Shown: positions 1 to 14,200, counted from the stretch's first letter. The stretch: DNA of 64,000 bases from Siphonodentalium dalli (GCA_032622095.1 CP136063.1:92359980-92423979); one strand, 5' to 3'. The notes: generated by a model not told the origin, from the sequence alone. Numbers and translations: made by a program.

Positions 1-1051
1 AGTTTTAGTATGGACGAAAACTTTTTCCCTTTCTAGTATGTAAAATTTCAGACTTTAAGGCCTACGAGAAGCAGTGAAAATAGGTGACTGAAAAAAAATA
101 GACCTGAGTTCATTTAAAAAATAGGACAGGCAGGGACGGGGCTAATTTTTGCACCAGCAGTTCGAAGTGTCATTATAGGCCTACTGGTATTGTATGTTAA
201 AACATAAATATGGCTCATGCTAAATGTGACCTTTGTGAATAAAATTTTCCAAAGCAAAGTAAACACTAGATATACTTACAATTTTGACAAATTATGGTTT
301 GGCAAGATCATGCACAATTTGAACATGTCATAAAACTAACGCCTATTGGTTTGGTCAAGCTCATGGTATTTAGAAGAATTATTTAGTTGTTTGAAGGGCC
401 CAATGTGTGAAAATGCAAGAAAATGACCACTCGTAAGCTAATGACTCGAAATCCTGCAAAAGCCAGATTTGGTCTCTAAGGACGTACCATGCATATACAG
501 ACAGAAATCCAAGTGACAAATATTTGTCTATCACATATTACTGAACGATGAAGTAGGCGATCGATCTGCTGATCCTGGATCAAATACTTTCCAGCACTAA
601 CAATTCAAACTTACAAGTTACATGTAAATATAAAAGCATGTTTTGTCAAATAAAGCCGTTTATTTTCGGTGTCAATTATTTGTGATTTGAAACTTTCGGT
701 TTTGTTTTTATTTTGAAGCGGGTGTGTATAGGGATACGAAAATTATAGCTATAATGTATGGTACAAAAAACACAGAATCTCGCCATTAAAATTCCCATGC
801 AAACAGTGTTATAAAATAAACTATATCGATTAACAATTTTTCTTCCAAATGAAAGACATAAATAAACATTGTGATTTAATTAAACTATTTGGGAATTTTT
901 TCGACTGAAGATTTGCATAAATATTTCGACCAATCAGAATTACTTTCAATTTGAACAATTGAAATCATTGTTGATGATTGCTCACCGATTTGGGGTCGGC
1001 ATTATTATAACCGTAAAATGGGGTGATTTCGTACAGCGAGGTGAATTCGGG
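1..1051. other. Upstream region, nothing recognised
   Basis: AT-rich with no open frame of note and no repeat seen elsewhere in the window. The first coding exon of the SLC17A9-like gene could lie here or before the window; I could not place it. Confidence 0.5.
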
Positions 1052-1158
1052 GAGAGCTTTCTGATGAATGGCAACAAGCCATATTTCCGACTAAATCCTG
1101 AAAAGTTACCCATAATTCTTCTGTGGTTAAGCAGTCGATTAATTAGAGCATTACTGTA
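1052..1158. repeat. TA/CAGTAATGCC palindromic MITE, right half
   Basis: From GAGAGCTTTCTGATGAATGG to GAGCATTACTG, followed by TA. The left half is absent. The frame at 959-1174 overlaps it and is not a gene. Confidence 0.8.
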
Positions 1159-1364
1159 TATCTTCGGATTTTAGAGGACCTGCAGAGTTCAAAGTACCGG
1201 TATTCATAAAATACTTTTGTTGTAAGTTTTATTCTTTATTCATGGTCAATGAAAACTGTAGAGATAACATGAACTGAAACTTGCTGAAAATTTCCACTTT
1301 ATTGCATGTTTTGGCACTAGGTCTAAATTTTCTTGTCACCTATATTCACTGCTTCCCATAGGCC

Positions 1365-1763
1365 TTAACCCTTTACCCAACAAACCGGCCAAAACCGACC
1401 AAATAAAGCTTCAACAGCCTAAAATATCTTCGGTCTGTCTCAATAGAACCATACAAATATGGATATCATTGGAACCGGCTCCTTGACCACATTGTGATAG
1501 TTACAGTTAGCCCTGTGCCAATGCATTCTCTTATATATGCGAGTCGACCATAGGTCGCCTCGCATATATAAGAGAATGCATTGGCCTAAAAAAAATCTGT
1601 TTTTAACACTTTTTACCATTTTTTCTTACATTCTTTAACAATTTTATAATTTTTAATGTGTTAAGCCAATGCATTCTCTTATACATGCGAGGCGACCTAT
1701 GGTCGACTCGCATATATAAGAGAATGCATTGGCACAGGGCCCTTCTGTTGGGTAAAGGGTTAA
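1365..1763. repeat. TTAA/CCCTTT-ended hairpin MITE (full, variant)
   Basis: TTAACCCTTTACCCAACA at the left and its reverse complement TGTTGGGTAAAGGGTTAA at the right. Inside are two palindromes of CCAATGCATTCTCTTATA type. The apparent minus-strand frame at 1653-1913 is made of this palindrome and is not a gene. Confidence 0.85.
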
Positions 1764-2456
1764 GAAAATATGGAACCATGAACAGTGCATTTTACTGAAA
1801 ACAGTATGCAACCTAGCTAATCTTCCCAAGGACGTATTCAGCATTTTCAGAAGGCTTGTTTCGCAACAGTTAATGATGCCAAAGGGGATGGATGCAGGAG
1901 GGAGTGGCCCCATATCTTGCTGGTGGAGATGTCACCCAGGAAATTTTTTAAATTCTGATCCACTGAGCTAGTGCTAGCTACCAATGTATGGGAGGCCGTT
2001 TTCACATTATTAAATAAATGGACTTAAATGTCATCCAATTGCGCTCAACAGCGATTCAATTGTGCTTAACTGCAATTTATTTAATATTATGTGGGCAGCA
2101 ATTGCACTTAAAGAGGCACAATTTAATTTCACTTATGCAAAAGTATTGATCGCCATAAATGTAACAAAGTAGTTACTGCCACCATAATTTTTTTTAAGTG
2201 ACATCAAAATTTTGTTGCTGCCACATAAAATTGTTTCCAGACTTGAACAGGGAATTGGGAAATGATGTTAAATTGTGAGCTCCAAGGTTGAAGAACTGAA
2301 CAGAATTCAAATGAAATTCGATATTTATGATAACTCCTCTCAAGCAAGAGTTTTCTTTGTTAATAGAAGTATTGGACAACAGGAAGAGGCACAAGGGATA
2401 ACTTATTCCAATGCAGATTCCATGCAGGCTACTCAATTCCAACTCTAGTAAGCCTA

Positions 2457-2656
2457 CAGTAATGCCCTTGGTAATTGACCCCTTAACCACAGCAGAATTA
2501 TGGGTAGTCCAAGTCTTCTCGTACTAAAACAGCTAAGATATTTTGATGGCGATATGCTTTCCGATGAATGGCAACAAGCCATATATCCGACTAAATCCTG
2601 AAAAGTTACCCATAATTCTGCTGTGGTTAAGGAGTCTATTACTTAGAGCATTACTG
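2457..2656. repeat. TA/CAGTAATGCC MITE with another MITE fragment inside
   Basis: Left end CAGTAATGCCCTTGGTAATT, right end GAGCATTACTG, flanked by TA. In the middle (about 2505-2551) consensus is replaced by TAGTCCAAGTCTTCTCG..., the family that is complete at 3098-3197. Confidence 0.78.
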
Positions 2657-3097
2657 TAGTTTGAACCGCAGGGATATTTCCATAAGGAAGCCCATATTGT
2701 CGAAGCAGAAATATCTGAAATGGCATTAAAAGTATTATTATCGACATAATTAATGTTTTTTTGGGCGATTTGGACAATCATTAACTAGTTAAAAGAAAAA
2801 AATGGTTTCGTATAAGAAAAAATCAACAAATCGATGCATGTATGAATTAAAAGTGGATTTTGTAAATGAATGTCTGTAATCCTTAAAAATTTTCTCCTAA
2901 TTTCGATAGACCAAGACAAATGAGTTGCTAAAAAAAGCACAACTTGTTCTGGGTATGGTCAACATCAGCGTCTTTCCTAAATAGTACCATTACCATATAT
3001 ATAAAGGGTATTATATTTATTTTAGAAATTCAATATTTATTTTAAAGTTTTGATACTTGTAATTTGTATACATGTAATTTCAAGGACTGTGCTTCAA

Positions 3098-3197
3098 TAG
3101 TCCACGTCTGCTCGAATTAAAACCAGCTAAGATATTGTGATGGCGATCTCACCATCCCAATGTTTTAGCTGGTTTTAGTACGAGTAGACTTGGACTA
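3098..3197. mobile_element. 100-bp palindromic MITE with perfect 9-bp duplication
   Basis: Ends TAGTCCACGTCTGCTCG and CGAGTAGACTTGGACTA are inverted repeats; the interior is a hairpin around AAAACCAGCTAA. It is flanked exactly by GTGCTTCAA (3089-3097 and 3198-3206). A fragment of the same family occurs at about 2505-2551 inside another MITE. Confidence 0.88.
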
Positions 3198-3526
3198 GTG
3201 CTTCAATTGAGCAAATTTTGTCTGTTTATTACAACCAAGAATAGCAATATACCATACTTCCATGAAAATTGTTAATATGAAAAGCTAAGGGGACAATATA
3301 CTGAACTTAAGAAGGGCTTATTCCAGTATAGCAATATACTCTCTATATATCAAATTAATGACAGATGAAATTTTTAGGTGACAGGTGGAACATAAATCTA
3401 CCTGTAACCCGAACAGGTATGAAATTCAGAACATTTTGAGCGTTGAGTCCTACCATATTCTTATGATTGCAACACTCGTCCACTTCAAGCATGAAACAAT
3501 AATTTATGGTGAGTATATTTCTGATA

Positions 3527-3738
3527 CAGTAATGCCCTAATTAATCGACTCCATAACCACAGCAGAATTATGGGTAATTTTTCAGGATTTAATCGGAAAT
3601 ATGGCTTGTTGCCATTCATCGGAAAGCTCTTGCCGAGAGCTTTCCGATGAATGGCAACAAGTCATATTTCCGTCTAAATCCTGAAAATTTATCCATAATT
3701 CTGCTGTGGTATGGAGTCGATTAATTAGGGCATTACTG
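3527..3738. repeat. TA/CAGTAATGCC palindromic MITE, full copy
   Basis: CAGTAATGCCCTAATTAATC on the left and the reverse complement on the right, with TA at 3525-3526 and 3739-3740. The arms are ~100 bp and meet at CTTGCCGAGAGC. The ends and the TA duplication point to a Tc1/mariner or pogo-type source. Confidence 0.88.
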
Positions 3739-3910
3739 TACATGGTGAAATAAAGACTGTTTGTCTCACTTGTGAACTGAAAATGGAAGTTCTTAATAAC
3801 TTTGAAGACTTTTGTTCAGAGAATATATAATCATTTTGTATCACAGTATTTCCTATCTTACTATCCTATAGATCTATACATATATTATAAAATTATGTAA
3901 ATGTAAATCA

Positions 3911-4046
3911 CAGGAGCTTGGAACTTTATCAATAACTGCCTTAATTTGGCTAATTAGCAATTTTTGGCCCAGCCTTTTGAGAAAACATGGCCATAAAATT
4001 GCTAATTAGCCTAATTAATGCAGTTATTGATCATTCCAAGCTCCTG
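3911..4046. repeat. 136-bp hairpin repeat (CAGGAGCTTGGAA ends)
   Basis: Left arm CAGGAGCTTGGAACTTTATC and right arm GATCATTCCAAGCTCCTG are inverted copies; GCTAATTAGC palindromes lie inside. Weak pairing continues a little outside. Only one copy was noticed. Confidence 0.75.
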
Positions 4047-5095
4047 CGATGTATATTTTGGGTTCAAAATGGCAATGTCCATTTAATTATTTTTATAAAA
4101 AACATTCCTCAGTCTTTCCATTTTCTTTTTATTAAAGTTTGTAAATTTACCACTATTTATTAACGATATACATGTACATGCATGCACAGTACATGTATGA
4201 GAAATACTGATATAATGTGAAATACCTGTTTCACAATAATGTATTTCACAGTAGGTGAAGATCCCAGCTCGAACTCCAGGTTACTTTTTCTAGGGAAATT
4301 CACAACTGCCCGCGAGGACAATTTTATGATGCAAGTGAGGTAAAATCGGCTCACGATGTTTGATTTAGAGCCCCATGGAAGTTATGGTAATGGACCACTA
4401 TATGGTCTACTCCAAGCACATTGTGCGCACTATCCTGAGTAGCAGAAATTTCTATATCACAAAATGCTACAACAAAATTCAGACAGTGTGCACAATACGG
4501 GTCTTATATTGCAAGGGTCAGTGACAAATATCATAGCATGTGCAGCTCACGTAAAACATGGCTGACAGACCCGTTGGGACTTCCTCCCATCAACAATTTC
4601 CGTTAGCACACCCAACTGGTCACATCTGTCATCCGATCATCACCAAACTTCATTTGGACCTTTTGGGTGACTACTTGATGGGAGTCATAAATGTTTTCCA
4701 TATTTCATTGAAAAATATGGCCGCCAACGGCCATCTTGGATTTTACTCTTTGTATGACTAAATTCTTCGGCGCACCCAAGAGGCCAACTACCTCATCTGA
4801 TCATCACCAAACTTCAAATGGATCTTCGGGGTGAGGTCATCTCAGATTTTACTCTTTATATTAGTATTACTGCATCCCTTGGCACTATCTGCAGCCAAAC
4901 TATTTATCTGATTAATCCCAAACCGGCAAACTATTTATGCATCTTCCGGGTAACCTCTAGTTACTTAAGCATATAAACTGTTTGAGTTCTATGGACTGTA
5001 ATATATGGCATGATCCTATTTCAAAGTTGAGCTTCAGTGCCATTGAAACTTTCATTGAGATTAGCCATTGATTCTCCTCCTAAAAACATTTTCAG
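4047..5095. other. Region before exon A; dispersed ATCATCACCAAACTTCA repeat
   Basis: At 4.55-4.86 kb the phrase ATCATCACCAAACTTCA occurs twice, 180 bp apart, in similar contexts (GGTGACTACTTGATG/GGTGAGGTCAT). The frame at 4558-4761 is within it. The rest shows nothing. Confidence 0.5.
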
Positions 5096-5222
5096 GTCAG
5101 AAAAACGAAAATGGACTATAAGTTTATTTCTTGGAAGTGGATGTGTTTATGCCTGCAGGACTATCATGCCAGTATGTATAGTAACATTGGCAACAGAATT
5201 GGAGTGGGATAAAACGCAGTCA
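5096..5222 (+). CDS. SLC17A9: SLC17A9-like exon A
   Basis: The acceptor is ttttcag at 5089-5095 and the donor gtaagt is at 5223. It encodes the first membrane segment, with CRTIMPVCIV matching the CARSSMPICTV region of human SLC17A9. It enters with one base of a split codon and leaves in phase 0. An AG five bases further on (5099-5100) is an alternative acceptor. Confidence 0.85.
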
Positions 5223-8200
5223 GTAAGTTTCTCCATTTCTTCATTCAGCCATTTGAATTCCATTATTTCAGAATATTTAATTGCCCTAATTTAGAGACAT
5301 CAAACAAACAAATATATCCGTCCTGTCATTTACTAATTCTTTAAAAATTAGATTCTTTTTGTGTAATTATCTGTATCTCCAAATGTTGAATTAAAAATAA
5401 GGCACTTTCAGAACATTTCTTAAGAGATAAAAAAAAAAAATTCTGAAGAATTTGAATTAAGATCTGGGTTAAATATTCACCCTATGTCCAATGCCATGGT
5501 TGTTTTTAAATTGAAGAGGGACCATTGGCAGGATGGCATTCAGGCGGCGGCCCTAATCCTCCATATCTTAGTCATTTATTGATTAAATTTGACAATTCTG
5601 GGTATGTAAGTTTATAGCCACATGCGACAGCTTCAACATGGAATGATTATTTCTGGATCATGTAGGGGGACATGAAAAACAAAAGTTTTGTCTGACCTTA
5701 ATTTATTATGATATGATAATATAATTGTATGTCTACACGGCATATCCGATTAATTTTTTACTTCATTTTATTTAATAATATTTTATCTACCATCATGTAC
5801 TCCACAGGGTACAGTGCTATCTGCTTTTTTCTGGGGATACATGGTGACCCAGTTTTTAGGGGGATACCTCGGTGACAAATTTGGTGGTGACTACGTTCTT
5901 CCTTTCGCGGCCTGCTGCTGGTCTTTAATAACATTCTGGACGCCGCAGTTTGTGTACATGTTCAAAGACAAGCAAATTGTGTTCAGTGTTCTGGTTCTAT
6001 CTCGAGTTTTTCTTGGGATGGCACAAGGTAAAGCTCATTTTCTTAACGATTTCTGTACTAAATAGATTCTCCCATCTGTTATAAAAGGAATGACCAGTCT
6101 ATTATCATCTGGAGGGATGTTTAGGAGATATAAGGCCAAAGAAAAATAAACATCTGGTTTGGGTTACATGCTTGAAAAAAATAGGGTCGGTAAGTTGGCT
6201 TGACATTTATTGTTTTTAATTATTTTTTTATTTTGACATAGTCTTGTGGATTTTCATATCTTGTGCAAGAACTCGATAACATAGAGACCTGCGAACATTC
6301 GAGATTCGATTCGTTGTCGATATCGGGCACTCGGATATTTTCGAATCGGTTTTACTTGGTGTAGTTTTGTTTTGTGCATCTAAATAATACATGCCAAATG
6401 ACCGGAACTCACAGAAATTGAAGCACAAGGTTGCCAAGTTAGCCAACGAAGGTAAATTTGAATGTATGCATTTCAGAATAGACGTGCATTATGCATATTA
6501 TTTACTTCAATCGCAACCCGTGACGGTAATCAATCGCCGAATATATTTGTAATCTGTATCGACACTATATGAATTGGCAAACAATGTCAGTCACTAGAGC
6601 TCTGATTCGATTCAAGATTCGATTCGATGTCAGGAAGGAGATTCGATATTGAGATTCGATTCGATGCAAAATCCATGATTCGCAGATCCCTACAATAACA
6701 GTAATTTTGATTATCTTTGTTTAAACACAATGCTTCAAAAAATGGCAGATAACAACTCATTTTGAGACATTGAAAATATTTTTCAGAAAAATTCTTGAAA
6801 ACCATGAAAACAAGTTTATGGTGGTGGGTTTAAACCCAAACCGCAAGTATTATTTTCTTCGGCCTAAGCAGACAACAGCCGATGAACAGATGCTACTAGC
6901 GTAGCAGTGTACCTATTCATTGGTGGGATATGTTCAGATATTATGTTCAACAGCTGTTTGTTGCTCTTATTATCTGAACATTTCCTTAGGCCAGCAAAAG
7001 TAACTTCTCTTCAATGAGTACATATATTTAGTAAAGAAATAGTTAGAAACATGTCGTGATAATTTAGATTATCATCTCTAGAATTTCTCCACAAATTCCA
7101 TTATACAGTAATGCTCTGAATAATCGACTCCTTAACCACAGCAGAATTATGGGTAATTTTTCAGGATTTAGTCGGAAATATGACTTGTTGCCATTCATCG
7201 GAAAGCTCTCAATGTTTAATGTCCTTTTTTAAAGGCTACTCGCACCGTTAATCGTAGTCAAGGATCTAATTTTTCAGGATTTTTCCTGAATTCAGGATTT
7301 TCTGGATAATTTGGAAAATTTCACGATTTCTGTGACTTTCCTTTTTTCCCTTTCATGACTGGATTTTCCTGAAATTTTGCAAAAACCCTGTGCCAATGCA
7401 TTCTCATATATATGCGAGTCTCCCATAGGGAGCCTCGCATATATAAGAGAATAGATTGGCCTAATAATATTTACCTTGACCTTGTAAGCCAGTGCCTTCT
7501 CTTATATATGCAAGGCTCCCCTGTGGGAGTCTCGTATATATAAAAGAATTCACTGGCACAGGATCTTTAATGCTGCACCAACGCAGCACCCGTCATGAAA
7601 GGGTTAATGAGTTGAAACGCTTCTGTGTAAAAGCATGAATTCCCATATGTGTGAAATATACTTTATATAGTACATCTCAGATGCCACAAGAATAAATCTG
7701 AGAGCATCTAAATTACCAAATTTTCCTTGGGGCTGCATATATACAATAATGCCCTAAATAATCGACTCCTTAACCACAGCAGAATTATGGGTAATTTTCC
7801 CAGAATTCTGCTGTGGTTAAGGAGTCGATTATTAAGGGCATTACTGTACTCCAGTAAAAATTATTTTGACTCGCCTGTCCTACTTTTCGATTTCAAAATT
7901 TGACTTAACCCTTTCATGACCAGAGCTGTGCTGGTGCAGCATTAAAAGATCATGTACCACTGCATTATCTCCCATAGGGAGCCTAGCATATTTAAGAGAA
8001 CACACTGGTTTACAAATTCAAGGTCAATACTGTTAGGCCAATGTATTCTCTTATAAAACCGAGGCTCGCATATATAAGAGAATGCACTGACAGAGGTTTT
8101 TTGCAAAATTTCATGAAGCTCCAGTCATGGAAGGGTTAAGGCACCTCTTATATCACTGATTAGTAAAATTATTGATGACACTATTTGAAGATTGTTACTG

Positions 8201-11200
8201 CAGATATTTATTATATGAGGCTTTCACAAGTAAGATAAGGTGGGGGGCAGGGAAGGTGGGGTGGGGGTTATGTCTATTCTATCTGGGATAGTGAACATGG
8301 ATGTGTGAAAGGATGCTGTCACTATCCACTGTTAGGCCAATATAAATCAATTGCTAGATTTACATCCAACTTTTTCAGAAAAAAGGGGCAGGAAGGCGAA
8401 TTTTATTTTTTATATTTTATTCTTTCTAACATAAATGGTCATGGACAATTCTAGATAATGAAGCAGTATTCTATTTTATTTAATACAAGATGATTTAGAT
8501 TGTCCAAGTTGATCAAAATAGACTTATTAATGGGTCATTGAAATGTAATTTGACAGTTAACCCTTTGAAACCGAGAGACCGGAATACCGGTCCATTCCTT
8601 ATATCCCTGGAGACCGGAATACCGATCTGGAAATCATACGATATTTGACACAGCAAAATAAACGCACATATCAGCTAGAGTTGTACTTCTACTTTGCACA
8701 CATGTGTCACATGTTTACCCACGTTACTTTGACAGACAAACTGATGACAGAAGATCTGTTTATTCGCTCATGAAAAAGTTTTTATCATCGGAAAAGGGGA
8801 AGTATTTCGTTAGAAAATTCGCGATCAAAGCACAAATTAACAAGAAATGTGAATCTACTTTGCGCGAATGAGTCACATGTTCATATCTCTGACTTTGGCA
8901 GCCAAATTGGTAGCAGCTAGGGGTTCTGTTTCTTCATGCATGCACCTTTATCGTAGGCAAAGTATAAGAATTTTGTTATAAAGAGATAGAGCGACCAAAT
9001 GGAGCCGCACTATAATTTACATGTATATTGAATGTTGAATAGAATGTCTCATTGAAATACCTTGTGACATATTTAATTTCACCACTCAGTAGTTTGGTTA
9101 GCATAATAGATTGCCGTAAAGTTGAGCATACATGTAAATACGGCCCAGTTAAGAGCATTACGAGTTACATCATCGGAAACACTATATAATATCAGGCGCC
9201 TCGGGTGTGGACCATTTAACATTCAGTGTTAATCATGAGAAAAATGTTTACATAAAAGATATCCAAATAAAATAAAATTTAAAAGGGACTGAAAATAGGA
9301 TTGAGAGGGGATGTAGATATAGCAATTGTTTATATTGGCCTTATTCTTTCTTCAATAAAAAAAGATATACAATGTACAAGTATATATTATATGAAATGAA
9401 CCATGTGCCTTTGTTTCTGAATTTCGATATCCTTCTTATTGCAGGTTTCCACTATCCCAGTATAATGAGCCTTCTGTCGCAACGCGTGCGAGCTGATGAG
9501 CGTACCCTAACATACGCCTTTATCGGTTCAGGATCTTATTTTGGGTTAGTTGCTTAATCTCCATCTTTTTAATCCTTTCTTGACGTGAGCTGTGCTGGTA
9601 CAGTATTAAAGAATTATATATATATTATATTAGAGAATGCCCTGCCTTACAAGGTCATGGTAAATATTTTTAGGCCAAAAATTAGTTGTTTTCATTAAAT
9701 TAATATCCAAATATTGGCAGTCATTGCAAAATGTTTTATCACCCAATTATTTGTCTGCTAATTTTTTCCTGAACACCTCTCCTAATGAATAATAGACCAT
9801 TCCAATATTTATTTTTATAACTGGGTGGGAGAACTCATTTAGTATAGGGTTAATCGATCAACTTATTGCCTATCCATATCGTAGTGCCCTAAAGAATCAA
9901 CTCCTTAACCACAGTAGAATTATGGGTAATTATTCAGGATTTAGCAGGAAATATGGCTTGTTGCCATTCAGTGGAACCAAATTTGGTATGTGAGTTTTCA
10001 GACCAAAATACTGCTCAAGTTCGAATATGGGTTCGATCCGAATATTTTTACTGAAGTATGGCTCTTTTCAACTTAGAATTTTCAATATTTGAGGTTTCCA
10101 GATGATAACTTTAGTTTTTTTTTTTTTATCTGAACCAAATTTGGTGTGTGAATTTTCCAGACCAAAATACAGGTCAAGTTCGATTATGGGTTTGGTTCGA
10201 ATATTTTTTACTTACTTTTGGCTCTTTTCGAATTATAATTTTCAATATTTGAGGTTACTACAGTTTACTATCACTGTCATTGTTTGTTTGTGTACAGTTC
10301 ATAAAAGACACTGGGCGTATTTTGCCACGCCCAGTGTAGCTCTTGTTAACCTGGACTATGCCAGGCAGCCCTGCTGTTATGCCGGTACCTTGATAAGCTC
10401 AGACGTTATATGTTACTTTAATTGTGTGCCCTTTAATTAGTTGTTAACCCTTTCTTTACTAAATGGATCCACCCATTATGTTATAGAAGTATACGCTGAC
10501 ATGGTCTGTTATTCATCTGAAGGGGTGCTCAGGATATATATAAGTAGACGAAAGACAGGCAAAATGTTAATACAACTGTACATAGACGGATTCCTATTCA
10601 TTGGTGGGAAATGGTCAAATAATAAGTTCAACAAACGGCATGAATATTTCTTAAGGGTACTACTTGTCAATGAGTATTTAATGAAGAAAGGGTTAAACTT
10701 TTGAGTGTCTCTTCTTTTTACAGAATTTTATTTACAGGGAGTGTTGGATCTCTTGTCGTTGAACGATTTGGTTGGGCAACATCCTTTTACTTTGTGGGTA
10801 AGTTCTCATACAAGTCTGGATTTAGTGTGTCTTAACAGTTTCAGAATCAGGTCCCAGAGGGTGAATTTAGTGTTGCTATTGAGGTGACTAATGGGTGAAC
10901 ATCACCATCTTCAACTAGGAAACTTCAATCTGATCCTAGGTCTCTCATAGCAGTTGAGGCCTAATTAGAATGAGGTTTCTGTGTGGGAGAGCGTCACTAT
11001 ATTCACCATCTGCGGACCTCATTCTTCAAATGTCAGACACATTAAATCCAGGCTTGTTTTCATAATCGTCTACTTACACATCCTAGACTTGAAATAATTT
11101 GGAATTATTTAGGGTCCTGCAAATTTGATGTTGATACTGACATGATGTGTACATGAGCGCCCATTCTTCCATCGTTCAACAGCGGTAGGCAATAAAGAGC

Positions 11201-14200
11201 GTTCTCAATTACGAACTGTGCTGTCTTTTTCAAGGTACAACCTAATGGGTGATTTGTATGTGGTATGGTGGCATTCGAATACACGAATGATTGAGAATTT
11301 GGCAATAACTTACAAAGAACAACAAATGAAACACCTAATATATATAGTTAACATCATTCCGCCCATTGGTTTTATAATATTTGTGAGCTTCTTATGACAA
11401 ATTTTATGCGATCGTCAGCTGCCATTACCACTCACTTTGGGACCCATTTCATAGTGCGAACAATTTCACCGCTTGACAATGATGAATAGTCGCTGAGTAC
11501 ATAACACTATAGTAACATCCATTCAACAAACCAAACACACAACGGCATGTTATTAGTGGCTGCAAAAACAACTATTCTATGCACTACTAATTATTTTTTT
11601 CATATAAATATATGGTCTGCTATATGATAATGACTTTCAAAGTGAACCACGCTATCTTGATTTAGTATTGGCTGACTACGATTGTTGACTACCAATACAT
11701 GCACATAATCATAGTCAGTATAATAAACTCTGCTTAGTTTGCTTGCCCACTACGACATCATCCATAGTTTAGTCACGAACACCTCCGAATACCGGTGGTG
11801 GTATTATTTATTATGCGATTGGAATGGGACTTGGGTCATTTTAATCATAATGGGGAGGGCTTTCCTATTGCATTATATTGGTACTAGTAGTTTCTAGACT
11901 AGATAAATCATTTAAGGAAATTGAACTCACTTCAACTTCTATAATATACCCTTTGAAATTACTAGATCAATGGATCTCATAGATTTGGATTTACATTTGG
12001 TTCAGGGGCAGAAATATTGGAGAATTAACACTTCCACACCCACCCTATCTATGCTGTTGAATTCAGGTTTGTACTGGTATATAGATTCCTATATATTATA
12101 TGTAATAATTTTGATATATACCGGTTGTGGTATATTTCCAACAGTTGGAGATCTTGAAGACCAGTTGTAATTTAGGTTCGTTCAGTTGGGAGGTAATGGG
12201 CAATGATCTATTTGGGGAGGGGGAGGGGTGTGCAGTTAGAAAATTTCAAGGTTGATACCCCCATATCCCATCCCACCGTTCAACGAAGACCCTCTACCTG
12301 TGATTTTACCAGTACTGACTATTGTAGTCTTCAGAGTTCCAGTCTTCTCTGTCTTTACAGTCTGGTGAGTGACCCCACAGTCATTGACTGTCTTGTTTCC
12401 ATTACTGCCTCCTTTCAGGTGATATGTGGCCTAGCAGCATTCAGTTAGAAGTTTTTATAGACATCATGATATCTTCCAGTTAACAAGGGCTCACTAAATA
12501 ACAGCCAATCAATATTCTCATGTGTTACTCCTGTTCTAAAATTCAACAACTCTGCAGGTCATTAAAGTGATGTGAAACACTCCAGCAGGGTGATCGAATA
12601 GAAATAGAGAATAATCTTGTTCAAAGTAGTAATTTTACAAATTTATATCAAAATTGACAACACACACTGCCATTCTTATATATCAATTTAATGCAGTGAC
12701 TCTCAATGACGAAATCGTTTTCGTCAGTTTATCGCAGATAGAGTAGTAAATATTTACAATTGAGTGTAGTTCAGACAATGTTTTCTATGGAGTGGTATGG
12801 TCGTTTTGCTTCAGATTTTCGGTGATGTTAGTAGAATGTTACATTCCTCCAGTTGCATAGTGCCTGAATACTAACTTATCAGTTTTACACATCCGAACAA
12901 GTACATAATATGTATTTAATAGTGTAAAAGTTTTTATACGGCCTACAGTTAAAACGATGTTGAACCACAAACAAACTTCAATAGTCACTTCAACAGTAAC
13001 CTGTCACATCACTTTTCCAGGGTTTTGTGGCATTGTATGGTTGCTGGCAGCCAGATATTTTGTCACACTGGCCCACAGGAAAAAGCTCATAATTCCGGAA
13101 GAAAAATTCCATGACAAGCCAGAAGACAGACCACCAGTGCCTTGGTTGAAACTATTTTCCAAATGTGCCTTCTGGTAAGTGTACACTCTCATGGCGATGA
13201 ACCTACATCACTATTAACCTTTTCATTGTGTGCAATACGGGAGCCGCACTGGTGCAGCATTAAAGATCCTTTGCCGGTGCATTCTCTTATATATGCGAGT
13301 CTCACACAGGGAGCCTCACATATATCAGAGAATGCACTGGCTTACAAGGTCAGAGTAAATATTGTTAGGCCAATGTATTCTCTTATATATGCGAGTCTTC
13401 CTATGCCATGGGAGACTCGCATATATAAGAGAATGCATTGGCATTTCGCAAAATTACAGGAAGCTCCAGTCGTGGAAGGATTAAGTCTCTAACCCAAAGC
13501 AGTGGCGGATCCAGAAAATTTCAAAAGGTGGAGGCGCTATGTTTTGCTGTATGTATGATGCCTAGCATCATCCGAGCCATGAAGAGGCAAGTGGGGGAGA
13601 GCACGAGTTGGGATTGTTAACCTCCCTCTCGTAGTTGGGGGTTCGGGGGAGTACTATACCGATATGTACAAATTTTCAGCTCCGATGGTCCAGCCGTTAC
13701 TGTATAAACAATCAGTAGATAAAAGTCAATTTAAAAAGTTTGACACTGTGTGTTGCTAGTAGTCCCTCATGTGACGTCACATGAAGGAAGATTAATGATT
13801 CAGACTGCATAATCCATAATGTAATATTCAATCGCGTGAATCAGCATAACTCCAGTTACGGGTGGCCTATCACAAATTCTTTTCAGTAGATTCACAGGCA
13901 TCAATAATGACTGAGAAAAATTACACCGGTGTAATCCTTCAAACATTTCAAATTTGTGCATTGACTGTAATATATGTAATTATTTCCTCTCCGAGTTGAG
14001 CTACAGTGTCATAGACACTTTCATTTGTAGCCCATGCGTACTGCGGGTGGTATGCTTAGTAGGCCCCTGCAATGATTCGATTTTCGAATCTGACTGCCGA
14101 TTTGTTTCAATTCTATTCGATCATAGGATTTGAATATTTTCGAATCACCCTCTTTTCAGTCTTGTGGGTGATAAAGATACTTTGTTCTAAAGTTCAAATT

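Noticed and set aside
1653-1913. Minus-strand frame of 86 codons
   Set aside because: It runs through the palindromic core of a TTAA-ended MITE; the same peptide pieces recur wherever the repeat occurs.
4558-4761. ATG frame upstream of exon A as the missing first exon of the transporter
   Set aside because: It lies in a locally repeated block, has no good donor, and its peptide does not resemble an SLC17 N-terminus.
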